64,000 bases of DNA from Phyllobacterium sp. 21LDTY02-6 (GCF_023554255.2 NZ_JAMJWD020000001.1:310001-374000), one strand, 5' to 3'; counted from the first letter of the stretch, positions 39,973 to 49,433 are shown. Numbers and translations are program-made. The notes: a model not told the origin generated them from the letters alone.

Positions 39973-42141
39973 CTAATTATTGCTCGCCATCGGCGCTACC
40001 AGCGGCGTGATACGGCGGATTGCAACACGCCGGTTCTGCTGTTCGGGCTCCTGAGTGCTGATCTTCAGGTACTGCTCGCCATAGCCCTGCGTCGTCATGT
40101 TCTCCGGCGGGATGTCGAAGACATTGGTCAGCGCCTGGGCCACGGCTTCGGCACGCTTGTCCGAAAGCACGAGATTGGCCTGGTCCGATCCCACCGCATC
40201 CGTATGACCTTCGATCAGGAAGGTCTCGGCAGGGTTTTTCTCGAGCGTCTGGGCAATTGCCTTGGCGACGCTTTCCAGCCGCCCGATCTGGTCTTCGCTG
40301 ATTTCGGCGGAGCCGAACTGGAAGGTGATCGTGTCGAGATCGACGCGGCGCACCTTGTCCCTGATCCGCGCCGACCGGCGCACTTCATCGATGGAATAAA
40401 GCCGCTCGACCCGCTCCACCGGGGGCTGGGCGAAGAAGTCGTAGACTTCCTCCTCGGGCACGTCCTCGGCATCGAGGATATATTCGCGCACCGGTATGGC
40501 CAGGCGCAGCGGCGGCAGGTCGTCACCGGGATCGCGCCAGTCCATTCGCTCGGCACGATCATATTCGGGCGCATAGCTCAGCACGACTTCGCGTCCGTCC
40601 GGCATCAGGCGCGAGCGCTGGATGACGTCGCCATAGCGATTGCGGATCGTGATGATCTCGACGCCATTGTCGCGAACGATCGTTTCGCGGGTGCGATCAC
40701 GCGGCAGGTCCTCGTAATAGACGTCGCGGGCCTTGCGCGTCATCCTCGGCCGGTCGGAGCTCTCGACGAAGACATTATTGTTGACCTCGACGATGGTGCG
40801 ATTGTCGAACTGCTTGACGACCTGCGCATCGTCCGGGCGCTCCCAGCGGCGGGGCTCCTTGGTGCGCTTGCCCTCCTGGCTGCGGATGGACTCGATCTTG
40901 ACCGGCGTAAGTTCCTGCTGCACCTCGGCATCGGATTTCGGCGGTGCTGCGGGCGCAGCTGCCGCCGGCTGTTCGGGCTGGGCCTCCTGCTGGGCAGCCG
41001 GTGCAGTGGCGGGTGCGCCGGCATCTGGCGTCGCGCCGGCATTGCCGGTCCCGGGCGTTGCGCCTGCATCGGGCCGAGCGGCCTTCTTCTCGCTGTCGAG
41101 GACAGGCGCGGCATTCTCGGGAAGCGGCGAGGCCTCCTTGCCCGGCTCTTGTCCCGTTGCACCCGGGGCGGGTTGCGCCGGCTGCGCAGCTTGGTCGGGT
41201 TGCGCGGGCTGGGCCGGTTGCGCTTCATTGGTGGGAGCGGCGGGCTGTTCGCCGGTTGGTGCCGGGGCGGTGCCCGTCGCGTCGGCGGGCTTTTCCTGTG
41301 CGGCCTTGTCCGCGGCCCGCTTTGCTTGCTCGGCGGCCTTGTCGGCATCCTTCTCGGCTGCCTTCTGGCCTCGATCCGCCTTCTTGCGCGCGTCTTCCTC
41401 GGCCGCCTTCTGCTGTTCGGCGGCTTTGTCGGTCTCGGTCTGTGCCTCGCGCTTGGCCTTTTCGGCCTCCTTGGCGGTCTGATCCTTGAGTTCTTCCGTC
41501 TGTTTCAGTTCTTCGGCGGCCTTCTGCTTGGCCTCGGCCTCGTTGGCCTTCTGCTGCTCGGCGGCCTTGTCGGCTTCCGCCTGGGCTTCGCGCTTGGCCC
41601 TTTCCGCCGCCTTGTTCGTCTCCTGCTGCTTGGCCTGCGCGTCTTCCGCCTCCTGGGCGGCCTTCTGTTTGGCTTCGCGCTCTACGGCCTTTTGCTGTTC
41701 CGCCGCTTTCTCCGCGTCTGCCTCGGCGGCGCGCCTGGCCTTCTCGGCCTGGCGATTTCCCTCGGCCTCGGCCTCCTGCGCGGCCTGGTCGGCCTGCTTC
41801 CTGGCGCTTTCCTCGGCCTGCCTCTGCTTGTTTTCAGCGGCGGCGGATTCCTCGGCGGCACGCTGCTGCGCTTCCTCGGCGCGCTGCTGCGTCTCGTCGG
41901 GCTGGTCTGCCTGCTGCCGCGATTTGCGCTTTCTTTCCTGCCCGCCACCATCCGCTTCAGGCGCTGCCTCCTCCGCGGGAGGCGCTGCCTCCTCCGCCTG
42001 AGCCATCAAGACCGGTGCCGGGTCATTGCTGTTCGAAGAAATATATGGGCGGTTCAATGCAGGTTGGTCTGCCATTGCCGTGGGCGACGAAAAGAGGATC
42101 GCCGTCGAAGCAAAGAAAAGAGCTGTCCGTTTCATGTCCAT
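39973..42141 (-). CDS. OmpA-family protein with long Ala/Lys/Glu-rich coiled-coil region
   Basis: A 722-residue exported protein. The signal peptide (MDMKRTALFFASTAILFSSP, cut near AMA) is followed by a low-complexity stretch (about 40-300) of repeated EAEKAKREAQ/AAEQQKA heptad-like units, then a Pro/Ala/Gln-rich linker and a globular part. At the C terminus is an OmpA peptidoglycan-binding domain (about 600-710) with TFLIEGHTDAVGSDQANLVLSDKRAEAVAQAL. It probably bridges envelope and cell wall. The repeats make length variable and homology searches noisy. Confidence 0.85.
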   Translation of the reverse strand: MDMKRTALFFASTAILFSSPTAMADQPALNRPYISSNSNDPAPVLMAQAEEAAPPAEEAAPEADGGGQERKRKSRQQADQPDETQQRAEEAQQRAAEESAAAENKQRQAEESARKQADQAAQEAEAEGNRQAEKARRAAEADAEKAAEQQKAVEREAKQKAAQEAEDAQAKQQETNKAAERAKREAQAEADKAAEQQKANEAEAKQKAAEELKQTEELKDQTAKEAEKAKREAQTETDKAAEQQKAAEEDARKKADRGQKAAEKDADKAAEQAKRAADKAAQEKPADATGTAPAPTGEQPAAPTNEAQPAQPAQPDQAAQPAQPAPGATGQEPGKEASPLPENAAPVLDSEKKAARPDAGATPGTGNAGATPDAGAPATAPAAQQEAQPEQPAAAAPAAPPKSDAEVQQELTPVKIESIRSQEGKRTKEPRRWERPDDAQVVKQFDNRTIVEVNNNVFVESSDRPRMTRKARDVYYEDLPRDRTRETIVRDNGVEIITIRNRYGDVIQRSRLMPDGREVVLSYAPEYDRAERMDWRDPGDDLPPLRLAIPVREYILDAEDVPEEEVYDFFAQPPVERVERLYSIDEVRRSARIRDKVRRVDLDTITFQFGSAEISEDQIGRLESVAKAIAQTLEKNPAETFLIEGHTDAVGSDQANLVLSDKRAEAVAQALTNVFDIPPENMTTQGYGEQYLKISTQEPEQQNRRVAIRRITPLVAPMASNN

Positions 42142-42407
42142 CCCTGTCTCGCATTCTCGTAGTGGAATACGTCAAATGTTTTGATCGCAAGCCTGTTCCC
42201 AATTTATGGCAACCGATTGGCGATTACTGATCTGCGATGCGCCGTGGAATTGGCGCGGACCGTTGGAAAGGATGGCAAAGGGCGTCTGTACTCATTGTGA
42301 AGGCGCCGTTCATCCTGCATTCATGCGGCTGGCCGCTGGACTGGCCCCAGGAGGCCTGGCGGACCGGACGGACTGGACTGGCCGGGCGTCCCGGTGTATT
42401 TCAGCGC

Positions 42408-42860
42408 ATGCTGCAAGAACCCTTCTGGAAGAGAAAAACGCTCGACGAGCTGAACCGCTCGGAGTGGGAGAGCCTGTGCGATGGCTGTGGCCGCTGCTGC
42501 CTGCACAAGCTTGAAGACGAGGACACGCAGGAAATCTACTTCACCACCGTAGCCTGTACCCTGCTCGACGCCGGCACCTGCCAATGTTCCGATTATCCGG
42601 ACCGGAAGAAGAAGGTGCCCGACTGCGTGTTTCTGACGCCTGAAATCGTGCGCAGCGTCGATTGGCTGCCGGAAACCTGCGGCTACCGCCTCGTCGACGA
42701 GGGAAGGGACCTCTATTGGTGGCACCCTTTGGTCTCGGGGTCTTCCGAGACGGTGCACGAGGCGCAGATCTCCGTGCGCGGCAAGGTGACGGCTCATGAT
42801 CATGATCTGCATTCCGACGAGGAATATTTCGATCACATGATGCAGGCGCCGGAAGAATGA
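42408..42860 (+). CDS. YcgN-family cysteine-cluster protein (UPF0260)
   Basis: A 150-residue protein opening [20 protein letters not shown]. It carries the [11 protein letters not shown] cysteine cluster (about residues 27-37) and further cysteines ([17 protein letters not shown]), probably binding a metal or FeS cluster. Start 42408 matches the family; the longer frame to 42237 encodes no conserved leader. A tandem repeat begins four bases past its stop. Function unknown. Confidence 0.9.
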   Translation: MLQEPFWKRKTLDELNRSEWESLCDGCGRCCLHKLEDEDTQEIYFTTVACTLLDAGTCQCSDYPDRKKKVPDCVFLTPEIVRSVDWLPETCGYRLVDEGRDLYWWHPLVSGSSETVHEAQISVRGKVTAHDHDLHSDEEYFDHMMQAPEE

Positions 42861-42864
42861 TGCG

Positions 42865-42946
42865 GCGCTGAGCGGAAAAACGCCCGCGCTGAACGAAAAA
42901 TGCCCGCGCTGAACAAAAAATGCCCGCGCTGAATGAAAAATGAATG
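42865..42946 (+). repeat. Four-copy tandem repeat of about 20 bp after the YcgN gene
   Basis: Units GCGCTGAGCGGAAAAACGCCC, then GCGCTGAACGAAAAATGCCC, GCGCTGAACAAAAAATGCCC, and a final diverged copy starting GCGCTGAATGAAAAATG. The unit length (20-21) is not a multiple of three, so the array is noncoding. Confidence 0.85.
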
Positions 42947-43050
42947 CGCCGTTTGGCAATCGTTCACCGGTGTCATGGAACAAAGAGCGGCATCCGGCCT
43001 TCTTCATCACTGCGGTGATGATCTGCCGGCAACGAACAGGAGAACGCTCA

Positions 43051-43395
43051 ATGACTCAGATTTCATTCAAGGCAATGGTGGTAGCAACGGCGATCGGCAT
43101 GGGTTCGCTCTTGGCAGGCGGCGCTTCCGCAGCGCCTTTGGCCGCCGCGCCGGCAGTCGCCGAAGCGGGACACGCTTCGCAGATTCTCAATGTCGATCAT
43201 CGTCGTGGCCACTTCCGGCCCGGTTTCGGACGGGCATGCACGGCTTCCCATGCCGCGACCAAGGCCCGACGCATGGGCCTGCGCAACCCTCGCGTGGTCG
43301 TGCGCCGCAATGTGATGCGGGTGACGGGCTGGATGCGCGGCCACAGGACCGCGATCGTTTTCGCGCGCTCGCCGGGTTGCCCGGTTATCCGCTAG
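43051..43395 (+). CDS. Small exported basic protein
   Basis: A 114-residue protein. The Sec signal peptide is MTQISFKAMVVATAIGMGSL plus AGGASAAP, and the mature part is Arg/His-rich with three cysteines. Start 43051 has CAGGAG seven bases upstream and begins the signal peptide cleanly. The mature part (RGHFRPGFGRACTASHAATKA) resembles other small periplasmic rhizobial proteins of unknown role. A strong terminator follows. Confidence 0.75.
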   Translation: MTQISFKAMVVATAIGMGSLLAGGASAAPLAAAPAVAEAGHASQILNVDHRRGHFRPGFGRACTASHAATKARRMGLRNPRVVVRRNVMRVTGWMRGHRTAIVFARSPGCPVIR

Positions 43396-43398
43396 AAC

Positions 43399-43427
43399 AA
43401 AAAAGGGCGCCCCGGGCGCCCTTTTTT
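43399..43427. terminator. Bidirectional Rho-independent terminator
   Basis: AAAAAGGGCGCC, CCG, GGCGCCCTTTTT between the exported basic protein and the convergent SIMPL protein gene. Confidence 0.92.
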
Positions 43428-43441
43428 CATCTGGCTTGACC

Positions 43442-44170
43442 TCAGTTCTTCAATTCGAACGTGACGTTGACCGTGACGTTGTAGCTGTTCTCGCCCATCG
43501 CGACCGGCACCGAATCCGCCGATGCGCTGAATGCCTTGGCCTGGGCCATCGGCATGGGGCGTGGTTGGAACGATTGCTCGCTGATTTCGGTGACCTTGCC
43601 GAGTTCCACGCCGGCGGCTGCCGACAGCGTCTTGGCCTTGGCGATGGCGTTGGCCACGGCCTTCTTGCGCGCCTCTTCCAGAATCGCTTCCGGCTTGTCG
43701 TTGGTAAAGGACAGGTTTCCGCCCTGATTGACGCCCAGCGTTACCGACTGGTCCAGTATATTGCCGATCTTGGTCAGGTCGCGCACGCGGACAGTCAGCG
43801 AGTTGGAGACCGCATAGCCGACGATCTTCGGCGCCTCGGGCTGCTGGCCCTTGTCCTTGTTTTCCGGATAGACGTAGCGCGGCTCTATGTTGAAGCCGGA
43901 TGTCTGCAGGTCGCGCTCGGCGATGCCTGCCTTCTTCATCCCGTCCAGAACCTTGCCCATGGCCTCATTATTGGCGGTCAGCGCCTCGCGCGCCGTCGGC
44001 TTTTCTTCCATGACGACGAGGGAAACGATCGCGGTGTCAGGCGCCACGGAGGCCTGGCCTTCACCCGTCACGACGATGCGGGGGCGCGGCGTCTCGTCGG
44101 CGGAGGCTGCAAGCGGCGCGGCCATGATCGCCGTGGTTGCTACGGCCAGAGTCAATAGTTTCGATGTCAT
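43442..44170 (-). CDS. SIMPL-domain (DUF541) periplasmic protein
   Basis: A 242-residue protein with a signal peptide (cleavage near ASADE, residue 26). The SIMPL/DUF541 domain follows, with [20 protein letters not shown] at the front and [22 protein letters not shown] in the middle. Family members, such as the 26-kDa Brucella antigen Omp28, are periplasmic and of unclear role. It is convergent with the small exported protein and divergent from a small acidic protein gene. Confidence 0.88.
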   Translation of the reverse strand: MTSKLLTLAVATTAIMAAPLAASADETPRPRIVVTGEGQASVAPDTAIVSLVVMEEKPTAREALTANNEAMGKVLDGMKKAGIAERDLQTSGFNIEPRYVYPENKDKGQQPEAPKIVGYAVSNSLTVRVRDLTKIGNILDQSVTLGVNQGGNLSFTNDKPEAILEEARKKAVANAIAKAKTLSAAAGVELGKVTEISEQSFQPRPMPMAQAKAFSASADSVPVAMGENSYNVTVNVTFELKN

Positions 44171-44316
44171 GGATAACTCCCGATGCTGTGGAAATGCTCA
44201 CCTCGCAGTTCATTATGGGTGGATTAGGGCAGAAAGGTAAAATTTCCATGTCGCCGCGCTGCATCGAATCCCGCCGTTTCGCGTTTCGGTTTCAAGAGCT
44301 GCGAAGGAGGCCGACG

Positions 44317-44625
44317 ATGAACCAGAATACGCGGAAGAACAGTCCGGAACGTGTCGAAGTGGCGGATAAACCCTCCAGAACCCCCATCGAAACCCAGGAT
44401 TGGGACGAGATCGGCGCCGGAGAGGTGCAGACCGAGGAAGTCCAGGCGGACGACGAACTGGCCATTACCGGCGGTCGCCAGGTGCCGTCGGCGGATGCGG
44501 ACGGCATCTCCGAGGATGACGACGACAATGCCTATCAGGAAAGCGATGCCGCCCTTCCTGACGACGAGGAAGAGGCAGAGATCACGGCCGATCCGGAACG
44601 TGAAGGCCACCGCTTCAACGATTAG
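44317..44625 (+). CDS. Small, very acidic protein of unknown function
   Basis: A 102-residue protein, roughly one third Asp and Glu, including SEDDDDNAYQESDAA and DDEEEAE. There is no signal peptide or membrane segment, so it is probably cytoplasmic and disordered. Start 44317 is supported by AAGGAGG eight bases upstream. A terminator follows. Family not recognised. Confidence 0.7.
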   Translation: MNQNTRKNSPERVEVADKPSRTPIETQDWDEIGAGEVQTEEVQADDELAITGGRQVPSADADGISEDDDDNAYQESDAALPDDEEEAEITADPEREGHRFND

Positions 44626-44664
44626 GCCCTCGCCAATACAGGTTCGGGGCCCCGAGGGTGGGCA

Positions 44665-44692
44665 AAAGGGCGCGTCTCGGGATGCGCCCTTT
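44665..44692 (+). terminator. Rho-independent terminator after the acidic protein gene
   Basis: AAAGGGCGC (44665-44673), loop, GCGCCCTTT (44684-44692), then a T-rich GCTTG tail. Confidence 0.78.
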
Positions 44693-44743
44693 GCTTGTAT
44701 GGCCGGCGCTTTCGCGTTCAAGCTGTGATGATGCACATAGGTG

Positions 44744-44770
44744 TTGACTAAGATACAAATGTTCAATATT
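44744..44770 (+). promoter_or_regulatory. aco promoter region with shared gut/aco motif
   Basis: TTGACT (44744-44749) is followed by ACAAATGTTCAATATT (44755-44770). The latter matches a site before gutM (48939-48954) at 15 of 16 bases. Given a SorC-family regulator in the cluster, the TGTTCA-containing motif is a candidate operator or overlapping promoter element. Confidence 0.6.
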
Positions 44771-44872
44771 CGATTAGCATCGGAAATGCGGCAATGGACG
44801 CATTCGGCATGGGCGGCGGCTCTGTTCTGAACTGCCGCCGCGACGATCGTGCGGCGAGGGAGAGGTGCTGAA

Positions 44873-45904
44873 ATGGCTTCCGCCAGAGGTTCGAATATCA
44901 AGCTCAAGGATGATGGCAGCAATCTTCCATTCGCGTTCCGGCACTACAGCCCGGAGCAGTTGAAGGAAGCGCTGCGCAAGATGTATCTCATCAGGCGTTT
45001 CGAAGAGGGCGCGGAAGAATCCTACACGCGCGGCCTCATCCACGGGACGATGCACCTGTCGATCGGCCAGGAAGCCAGCGCCGTCGGCATTTCGATGCCG
45101 CTCGCCGAGAGCGACATGATCACCTCGACCCATCGCGGCCATGGCCACTGCATTGCCAAGGGCGCGGATGTCTCCCGGATGTTCGCGGAATTTTTCGGCA
45201 AGGAGACGGGGTATTGCAAGGGCCGCGGCGGCTCCATGCATATCGCGGATGTCTCCAAGGGCAATCTCGGCGCCAATGGCATCGTCGGCGGCGGCATACC
45301 CATCGCCGTCGGCGCGGCGCTTTCGGCCAAGAAGCAGAAGAACGGCAAGGTCGTCATCTCCTATTTCGGCGATGGCGCCAACAATGAGGGCGCTTTCCAC
45401 GAGGCGCTGAACATGGCTTCGATCTGGAAGCTGCCGGTCGTGTTCGTCTGCGAGAACAATGGCTATGGCATGTCCACCTCGACGGTGCGTTCCACCGCCG
45501 TCGCCAATGTCGCCGATCGGGCCAGCGCCTATCACATGCCCGGTGTCGTCGTCGACGGCAACAATCTCTCCGAAGTGGCGGAGGCTTCGCACGAGGCCAT
45601 AGAGCGGGCGCGCCGGGGCGAGGGCCCGACGCTGATCGAGTGCAAGACCTATCGCCACCGGGGACATTCGAAGAGCGACCGCAACCGCTACCGCACGAAG
45701 GAAGAAATCGAGGATTGGGTCAATAATCGCGACCCGATCCAGCTTTTCGAGGCCCAGCTGAAGGAATTCGGCTTTCTCGACGCCGCCGAGGCCGAGAAAA
45801 TTCGCGATGACGTGGAGGCGGAGATCGCCACGGCCATCGAATTTGCCAAGAACAGCCCATCGCCGGATCTCAACAATCTGACGCGCGACGTCTATACGGA
45901 TTAG
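44873..45904 (+). CDS. acoA: Acetoin/2-oxoacid dehydrogenase E1 alpha subunit (TPP-dependent)
   Basis: A 343-residue E1 alpha chain. The TPP/Mg site is in GDGANNEGAFHEALNMASIWKLPVVFVCENN (near residues 164-194), and the phosphorylation-loop-like segment YRHRGHSKSDRNRYR near residue 264. With AcoB it decarboxylates acetoin, or a related 2-oxo or alpha-hydroxyketone substrate, onto the E2 lipoyl group. Start 44873 is set by GGGAGAGG upstream. First gene of an acoA-acoB-acoC operon with gaps of 6 and 3 bases. Confidence 0.9.
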   Translation: MASARGSNIKLKDDGSNLPFAFRHYSPEQLKEALRKMYLIRRFEEGAEESYTRGLIHGTMHLSIGQEASAVGISMPLAESDMITSTHRGHGHCIAKGADVSRMFAEFFGKETGYCKGRGGSMHIADVSKGNLGANGIVGGGIPIAVGAALSAKKQKNGKVVISYFGDGANNEGAFHEALNMASIWKLPVVFVCENNGYGMSTSTVRSTAVANVADRASAYHMPGVVVDGNNLSEVAEASHEAIERARRGEGPTLIECKTYRHRGHSKSDRNRYRTKEEIEDWVNNRDPIQLFEAQLKEFGFLDAAEAEKIRDDVEAEIATAIEFAKNSPSPDLNNLTRDVYTD

Positions 45905-45910
45905 AATTTC

Positions 45911-46909
45911 ATGAACGAGTTGGTCCGCGAGCTTAGCTATTCACAGGCGATCCAGGAAGCCATGGCCATCGCCATGGAGAAGGACGACCGCGTTTTCCTC
46001 ATGGGTGAGGATATCGGCGTCTATGGCGGCGCCTTTCAGGTCACAGGCGACCTCGTCCATCGATTTGGCGAAGACCGGGTGATGGACACGCCTATCTCGG
46101 AACTTGGCGGCGCCGGCGTCGCCGTCGGTGCTGCCCTGACCGGCATGCGGCCGATCTTCGAGTTCCAGTTTTCGGATTTCGCGGCCCTCGCAATGGAACA
46201 GATCGTCAACCAGGCTGCCAAGATACGCTACATGCTCGGCGGGGCGGTATCGGTTCCGCTCGTCATGCGCTTTCCAGCCGGTTCCGGCACCGGCGCCGCC
46301 GCGCAGCACAGCCAGAGCCTCGAAGCCTGGCTCGGCCATGTGCCGGGGCTGAAGGTCATCCAGCCATCGACGCCCCATGACGCCAAGGGCATGCTGCTGG
46401 CCGCGGTCGAGGACCCGGACCCGGTGATGATCTTCGAGCATAAATTGCTCTACAAGATGAAGGGCAATGTGCCGGAAGGCTATTACACGGTGCCGATCGG
46501 CAAGGCGGCCGTGGTTCGCGAGGGCAGGGACCTGACGATCGTCGCCTCGGCCATCATGGTGCACAAGGCGCTGGAGGCTGCCGAGCAATTGTCCAGGGAA
46601 GGCATCGACGTGGAGGTGGTAGACCTTCGGACCGTGCGGCCGATGGACAAGGAAACCATCATAGCCAGCGTCAAGAAGACGTCGAAGCTGATCTGCGTCT
46701 ATGAAGGCGTGAAGACGCTTGGCGTCGGCGCCGAGGTCAGCGCCATGATCGCCGAGAGCGAGGCTTTCGATTACCTCGATGCTCCGATCATACGGCTTGG
46801 CGGGGCGGAGACGCCCATCCCCTATAATCCGGATCTGGAAAAGGCCACCGTGCCGCAGGTGCCCGGCATCGTGCAGGCCGCGCGCGATCTTGCCAAAGGG
46901 GTGCGCTAG
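45911..46909 (+). CDS. acoB: Acetoin/2-oxoacid dehydrogenase E1 beta subunit
   Basis: A 332-residue E1 beta chain. The N-terminal transketolase pyrimidine-binding domain ([32 protein letters not shown], with [17 protein letters not shown]) is followed by the C-terminal transketolase domain ([16 protein letters not shown]). It completes the heterotetrameric E1 with AcoA. The start is six bases after the acoA stop and the stop three bases before acoC. No E3 gene accompanies the operon here, so E3 must come from elsewhere. Confidence 0.92.
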   Translation: MNELVRELSYSQAIQEAMAIAMEKDDRVFLMGEDIGVYGGAFQVTGDLVHRFGEDRVMDTPISELGGAGVAVGAALTGMRPIFEFQFSDFAALAMEQIVNQAAKIRYMLGGAVSVPLVMRFPAGSGTGAAAQHSQSLEAWLGHVPGLKVIQPSTPHDAKGMLLAAVEDPDPVMIFEHKLLYKMKGNVPEGYYTVPIGKAAVVREGRDLTIVASAIMVHKALEAAEQLSREGIDVEVVDLRTVRPMDKETIIASVKKTSKLICVYEGVKTLGVGAEVSAMIAESEAFDYLDAPIIRLGGAETPIPYNPDLEKATVPQVPGIVQAARDLAKGVR

Positions 46910-46912
46910 GCC

Positions 46913-48232
46913 ATGCCAGTCGAAGTCATCCTGCCCAAGGTCGATATGGATATGGAGAGCGGCCAGATATCGCGCTGGTTCGCCAAGGAGGGCGACAGCA
47001 TCGCCAAGGGCCAGTTGCTGTTCGAGATCGAGACCGACAAGGCTGCGATGGAAGTGGATGCGCCTTCCTCGGGCATTCTGCGCGGCGTCACCGCGGCCGA
47101 GGGCGAAACCGTTCCCGTCGGCCAGGCCGTCGCCTGGATCTATGGCGAGGATGAAGCCTATTCGCCCGCTGAAAATCCTGTGGCTCCGGTGGAGCCGGCT
47201 GAAAAGGCGGAACCGGCCGGGACACTGGACATACGGCCAAATCCCGAACCGCAGTCTGCCGCCGACGAGGGCGCAAAATCTGACGAGGACCGCATTCGCG
47301 CAACGCCGCTGGCCCGGCGCATCGCCCGTGAAGCGGGTATCGATCTTGCCGGCGTGACGGGCAGCGGCCCGAAGGGGCGCATCCAGAAGAAGGATGTCGA
47401 GCAGGGCGCGACCAGGGCACGGCCGGCGCCGATGGTCCAGCGCAAGCCGACAGAGCGGGTCCCGGCGACACTCAATACGGTCTGGCTGCGCGAAGGCAAG
47501 GATGCCTCATTGCCGGCGATCGTTCTCGTCCATGGTTTCGGTGCCGATCTGAACAGCTGGCGCCCCATGCTGGCGGGCGGCAATCTCGACAATCCGGTTC
47601 TCGGTGTCGATCTGCCGGGCCATGGCGGCTCGCCGCGCACGATACCGGAGGATATCGAAGCCTTCGCCGAGCTGGTCGAAGCGGCGATCGATGCCCACAC
47701 TCCCGGCCGCATCGTGCTCGCAGGGCACTCTTTCGGCGGCGCCATTGCGGCGCGCGTCGCGGACAGGGGCAATGTCGATGTCGGCGCCCTGGCGCTGATA
47801 GCGCCCGCCGGGCTCGGGCCGGAAATCAATGGCGCGTTCCTTTCGGGCTTCGTCCGGGCGCGCTCGGAGGGCAGCCTCGTGCCATGGATGCGGCAGCTCG
47901 TCCAGAGCCAGGACCTGTTGAGCAAGCCGTTCATCAACGCCACGCTGGCGCAATCGCGTGACGAGGAACTGCGCGGCGCGCAGCAGGAGATCGTCGACCG
48001 CTTTTTCGCCGATGGCACCCAGACCTTCAGCATAAGGGATAGCCTCGCGCGGCTGGCCGTTCCGGCCCGCGTCATTTTCGGGGCCGCGGACCGGGTCATT
48101 CCTTCCGTTCACACGGTGGGACTGCCGGGCGAAATCGCCGTGCATCTGTTCGGCGCGACCGGCCACATGCCGCAGATCGAGCAAAGGGAAAAGGTCCTGC
48201 GTATCCTCGGCGAACTCAGCCGAGCGATTTGA
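46913..48232 (+). CDS. acoC: Acetoin dehydrogenase E2: lipoyl domain, E3-binding domain and alpha/beta hydrolase
   Basis: A 439-residue protein. The lipoyl domain has lipoyl Lys43 (ETDKAAMEV). A peripheral subunit-binding domain spans about residues 127-163 ([20 protein letters not shown]). The last 270 residues form an alpha/beta hydrolase with Ser273 in GHSFGG and a late His in GATGHM. The usual E2 acyltransferase core (HxxxDG) is absent, as in known AcoC proteins, where the hydrolase fold replaces it. The call therefore leans to an acetoin-type complex rather than pyruvate dehydrogenase. Its stop overlaps the convergent next gene by 17 bases. Confidence 0.88.
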   Translation: MPVEVILPKVDMDMESGQISRWFAKEGDSIAKGQLLFEIETDKAAMEVDAPSSGILRGVTAAEGETVPVGQAVAWIYGEDEAYSPAENPVAPVEPAEKAEPAGTLDIRPNPEPQSAADEGAKSDEDRIRATPLARRIAREAGIDLAGVTGSGPKGRIQKKDVEQGATRARPAPMVQRKPTERVPATLNTVWLREGKDASLPAIVLVHGFGADLNSWRPMLAGGNLDNPVLGVDLPGHGGSPRTIPEDIEAFAELVEAAIDAHTPGRIVLAGHSFGGAIAARVADRGNVDVGALALIAPAGLGPEINGAFLSGFVRARSEGSLVPWMRQLVQSQDLLSKPFINATLAQSRDEELRGAQQEIVDRFFADGTQTFSIRDSLARLAVPARVIFGAADRVIPSVHTVGLPGEIAVHLFGATGHMPQIEQREKVLRILGELSRAI

Positions 48233-48839
48233 CCGGCTTGGAGGCGAGCATTGCCCTTCGTATCGCGCTCCGGGCAGAGGCGAGGTTGGGCATCATCCAG
48301 TTGGGTTCGCTTCCAAGAAACTTGTCGAGGAACGCGATGGCGAAATCCGGCGTCTCGGATGCGTTTTCGCGGTAGGACCACCAGGTGCGCAGATCGTCGG
48401 CGCAGCGATCGATCGCCGGGCGCGAACCGAATTCCTGCTCCATGATCGCGGCAATCGCTCCAACGCAGTAATTCGTGTAGAGAAAACCTTCCGGCCAGAA
48501 GGCGACGATCTCGGCGGTACCCTTGGCCGGATCCTCCAGCGGCTTGCGCACGACCCGGGCAGGGGCCTCTGCAATGAGTTCCTTCAGGGCCATGCCGGCG
48601 GCGAAGATGATGAAATCCTTGCGGTCCAGCGCCGCATAGGGCTTTTCCTGCTCCACCCGCTCGACCCAATTGAGAAAGGCGCGCGTGAGCCGGGTTTCAT
48701 CGATGGCGAAGTGATAGCCGAAATGCTCCGCGATCAGCACGGCATTCTTGCGAAACGCCATCCTGAACCACCGCAGCTGCCGCAGGCGGTGACGGAGATC
48801 CGGCGTGCGGATCAGTTCGTCGCGAAAAAGAAAATCCAT
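48216..48839 (-). CDS. Conserved-looking protein of unknown function between the aco and gut operons
   Basis: A 207-residue, mostly helical, Arg- and aromatic-rich protein with no signal peptide (MDFLFRDELIRTPDLRHRLR; AFRKNAVLIAEHFGYHFAID; FIIFAAGMALKELI). I do not recognise the family. It is convergent with acoC (17-base overlap) and divergent from gutM, sharing the gut upstream region. It is therefore placed to be co-regulated with the PTS genes. A regulatory or accessory role is only inferred. Confidence 0.75.
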   Translation of the reverse strand: MDFLFRDELIRTPDLRHRLRQLRWFRMAFRKNAVLIAEHFGYHFAIDETRLTRAFLNWVERVEQEKPYAALDRKDFIIFAAGMALKELIAEAPARVVRKPLEDPAKGTAEIVAFWPEGFLYTNYCVGAIAAIMEQEFGSRPAIDRCADDLRTWWSYRENASETPDFAIAFLDKFLGSEPNWMMPNLASARSAIRRAMLASKPVKSLG

Positions 48840-48923
48840 ACCAACTTGCCTCGCAAACCGCTATTAGTCTTAGCCTTCCGCACATTTTGCGCAAGCCAGT
48901 AAGATAGCCCTAAATCATACATA

Positions 48924-48954
48924 TTGACACTGGAGAAAACAAATGTTCTATATT
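48924..48954 (+). promoter_or_regulatory. gut operon promoter region with shared gut/aco motif
   Basis: TTGACA (48924-48929) lies upstream of TATATT (48949-48954). The stretch 48939-48954, ACAAATGTTCTATATT, is nearly identical to 44755-44770 before acoA. It marks a candidate operator or co-regulated promoter for the gutM-srl genes. Confidence 0.6.
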
Positions 48955-49004
48955 TTTACGTCCGATCCAGCCATAGGTGGCGATCGGGCATGGGAGGCGA
49001 TCGC

Positions 49005-49433
49005 ATGGTGATGTGGCAGTGGGCATTGCTGGCTCTCGGTGTCTTGTGGGCCTTGCAATCCCTGGGCGTCTGGTACCAGATGCGCCATTACGGCGATGTG
49101 ATGAAAGGCATCACTTCCAGGTACAAGGATGGCTATGTCGGAGCAGGGAATGTCCGCGGCCGCTTTGGAAAGGGAATGATCGTGCTCATCGTGGCGACGC
49201 CGGAGCTTGTCGTGGAACGCTTTCTCGTCATGAGCGGGCGTTCCGTCTTCGCCAAGTTCCAGCGGCGCGAGGAACTGGAGAATATTCCGCTCGATCGTCT
49301 TCGGTCCGGCTCGCTGATCGAAAACGATCCGGCGCTGGCCAAGGCAGTGGAAGTGGCGATTGCCCAGATTGACCGGGCGAGGGCGGAGCCGAAGCGGCCC
49401 GGGCTTGCAGGCATAAAGACCGTGCAGGCATGA
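49005..49433 (+). CDS. gutM: Glucitol operon activator-type protein GutM
   Basis: A 142-residue protein with one N-terminal membrane helix (MWQWALLALGVLWALQSLGV) and a compact domain (MRHYGDVMKGITSRYKDGYVGAGNVRGRFGKGM) matching GutM, which in enterics aids expression of the glucitol PTS operon. Start 49005 (MVMWQW) has GGAGG seven bases upstream. It is first in the operon gutM-srlA-srlE-srlB-HPr/EI. A 17-bp triplication crosses its stop codon, so its C-terminal residues are unreliable. Confidence 0.85.
   Translation: MVMWQWALLALGVLWALQSLGVWYQMRHYGDVMKGITSRYKDGYVGAGNVRGRFGKGMIVLIVATPELVVERFLVMSGRSVFAKFQRREELENIPLDRLRSGSLIENDPALAKAVEVAIAQIDRARAEPKRPGLAGIKTVQA

Noticed and set aside
40204-42162. 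Leucine/glycine-rich frame of 652 codons antisense to the OmpA-family gene
   Set aside because: It looks membrane-like only because it is the complement of an Ala/Glu/Lys-rich repeat region.
42865-42946. Possible CRISPR array
   Set aside because: Units are contiguous with no unique spacers; it is a simple tandem repeat. No cas gene is present in the window.
44645-44656. CGGGGCCCCG palindrome as an operator
   Set aside because: It lies just after a stop codon and before a terminator; more likely part of the 3' structure than a binding site.
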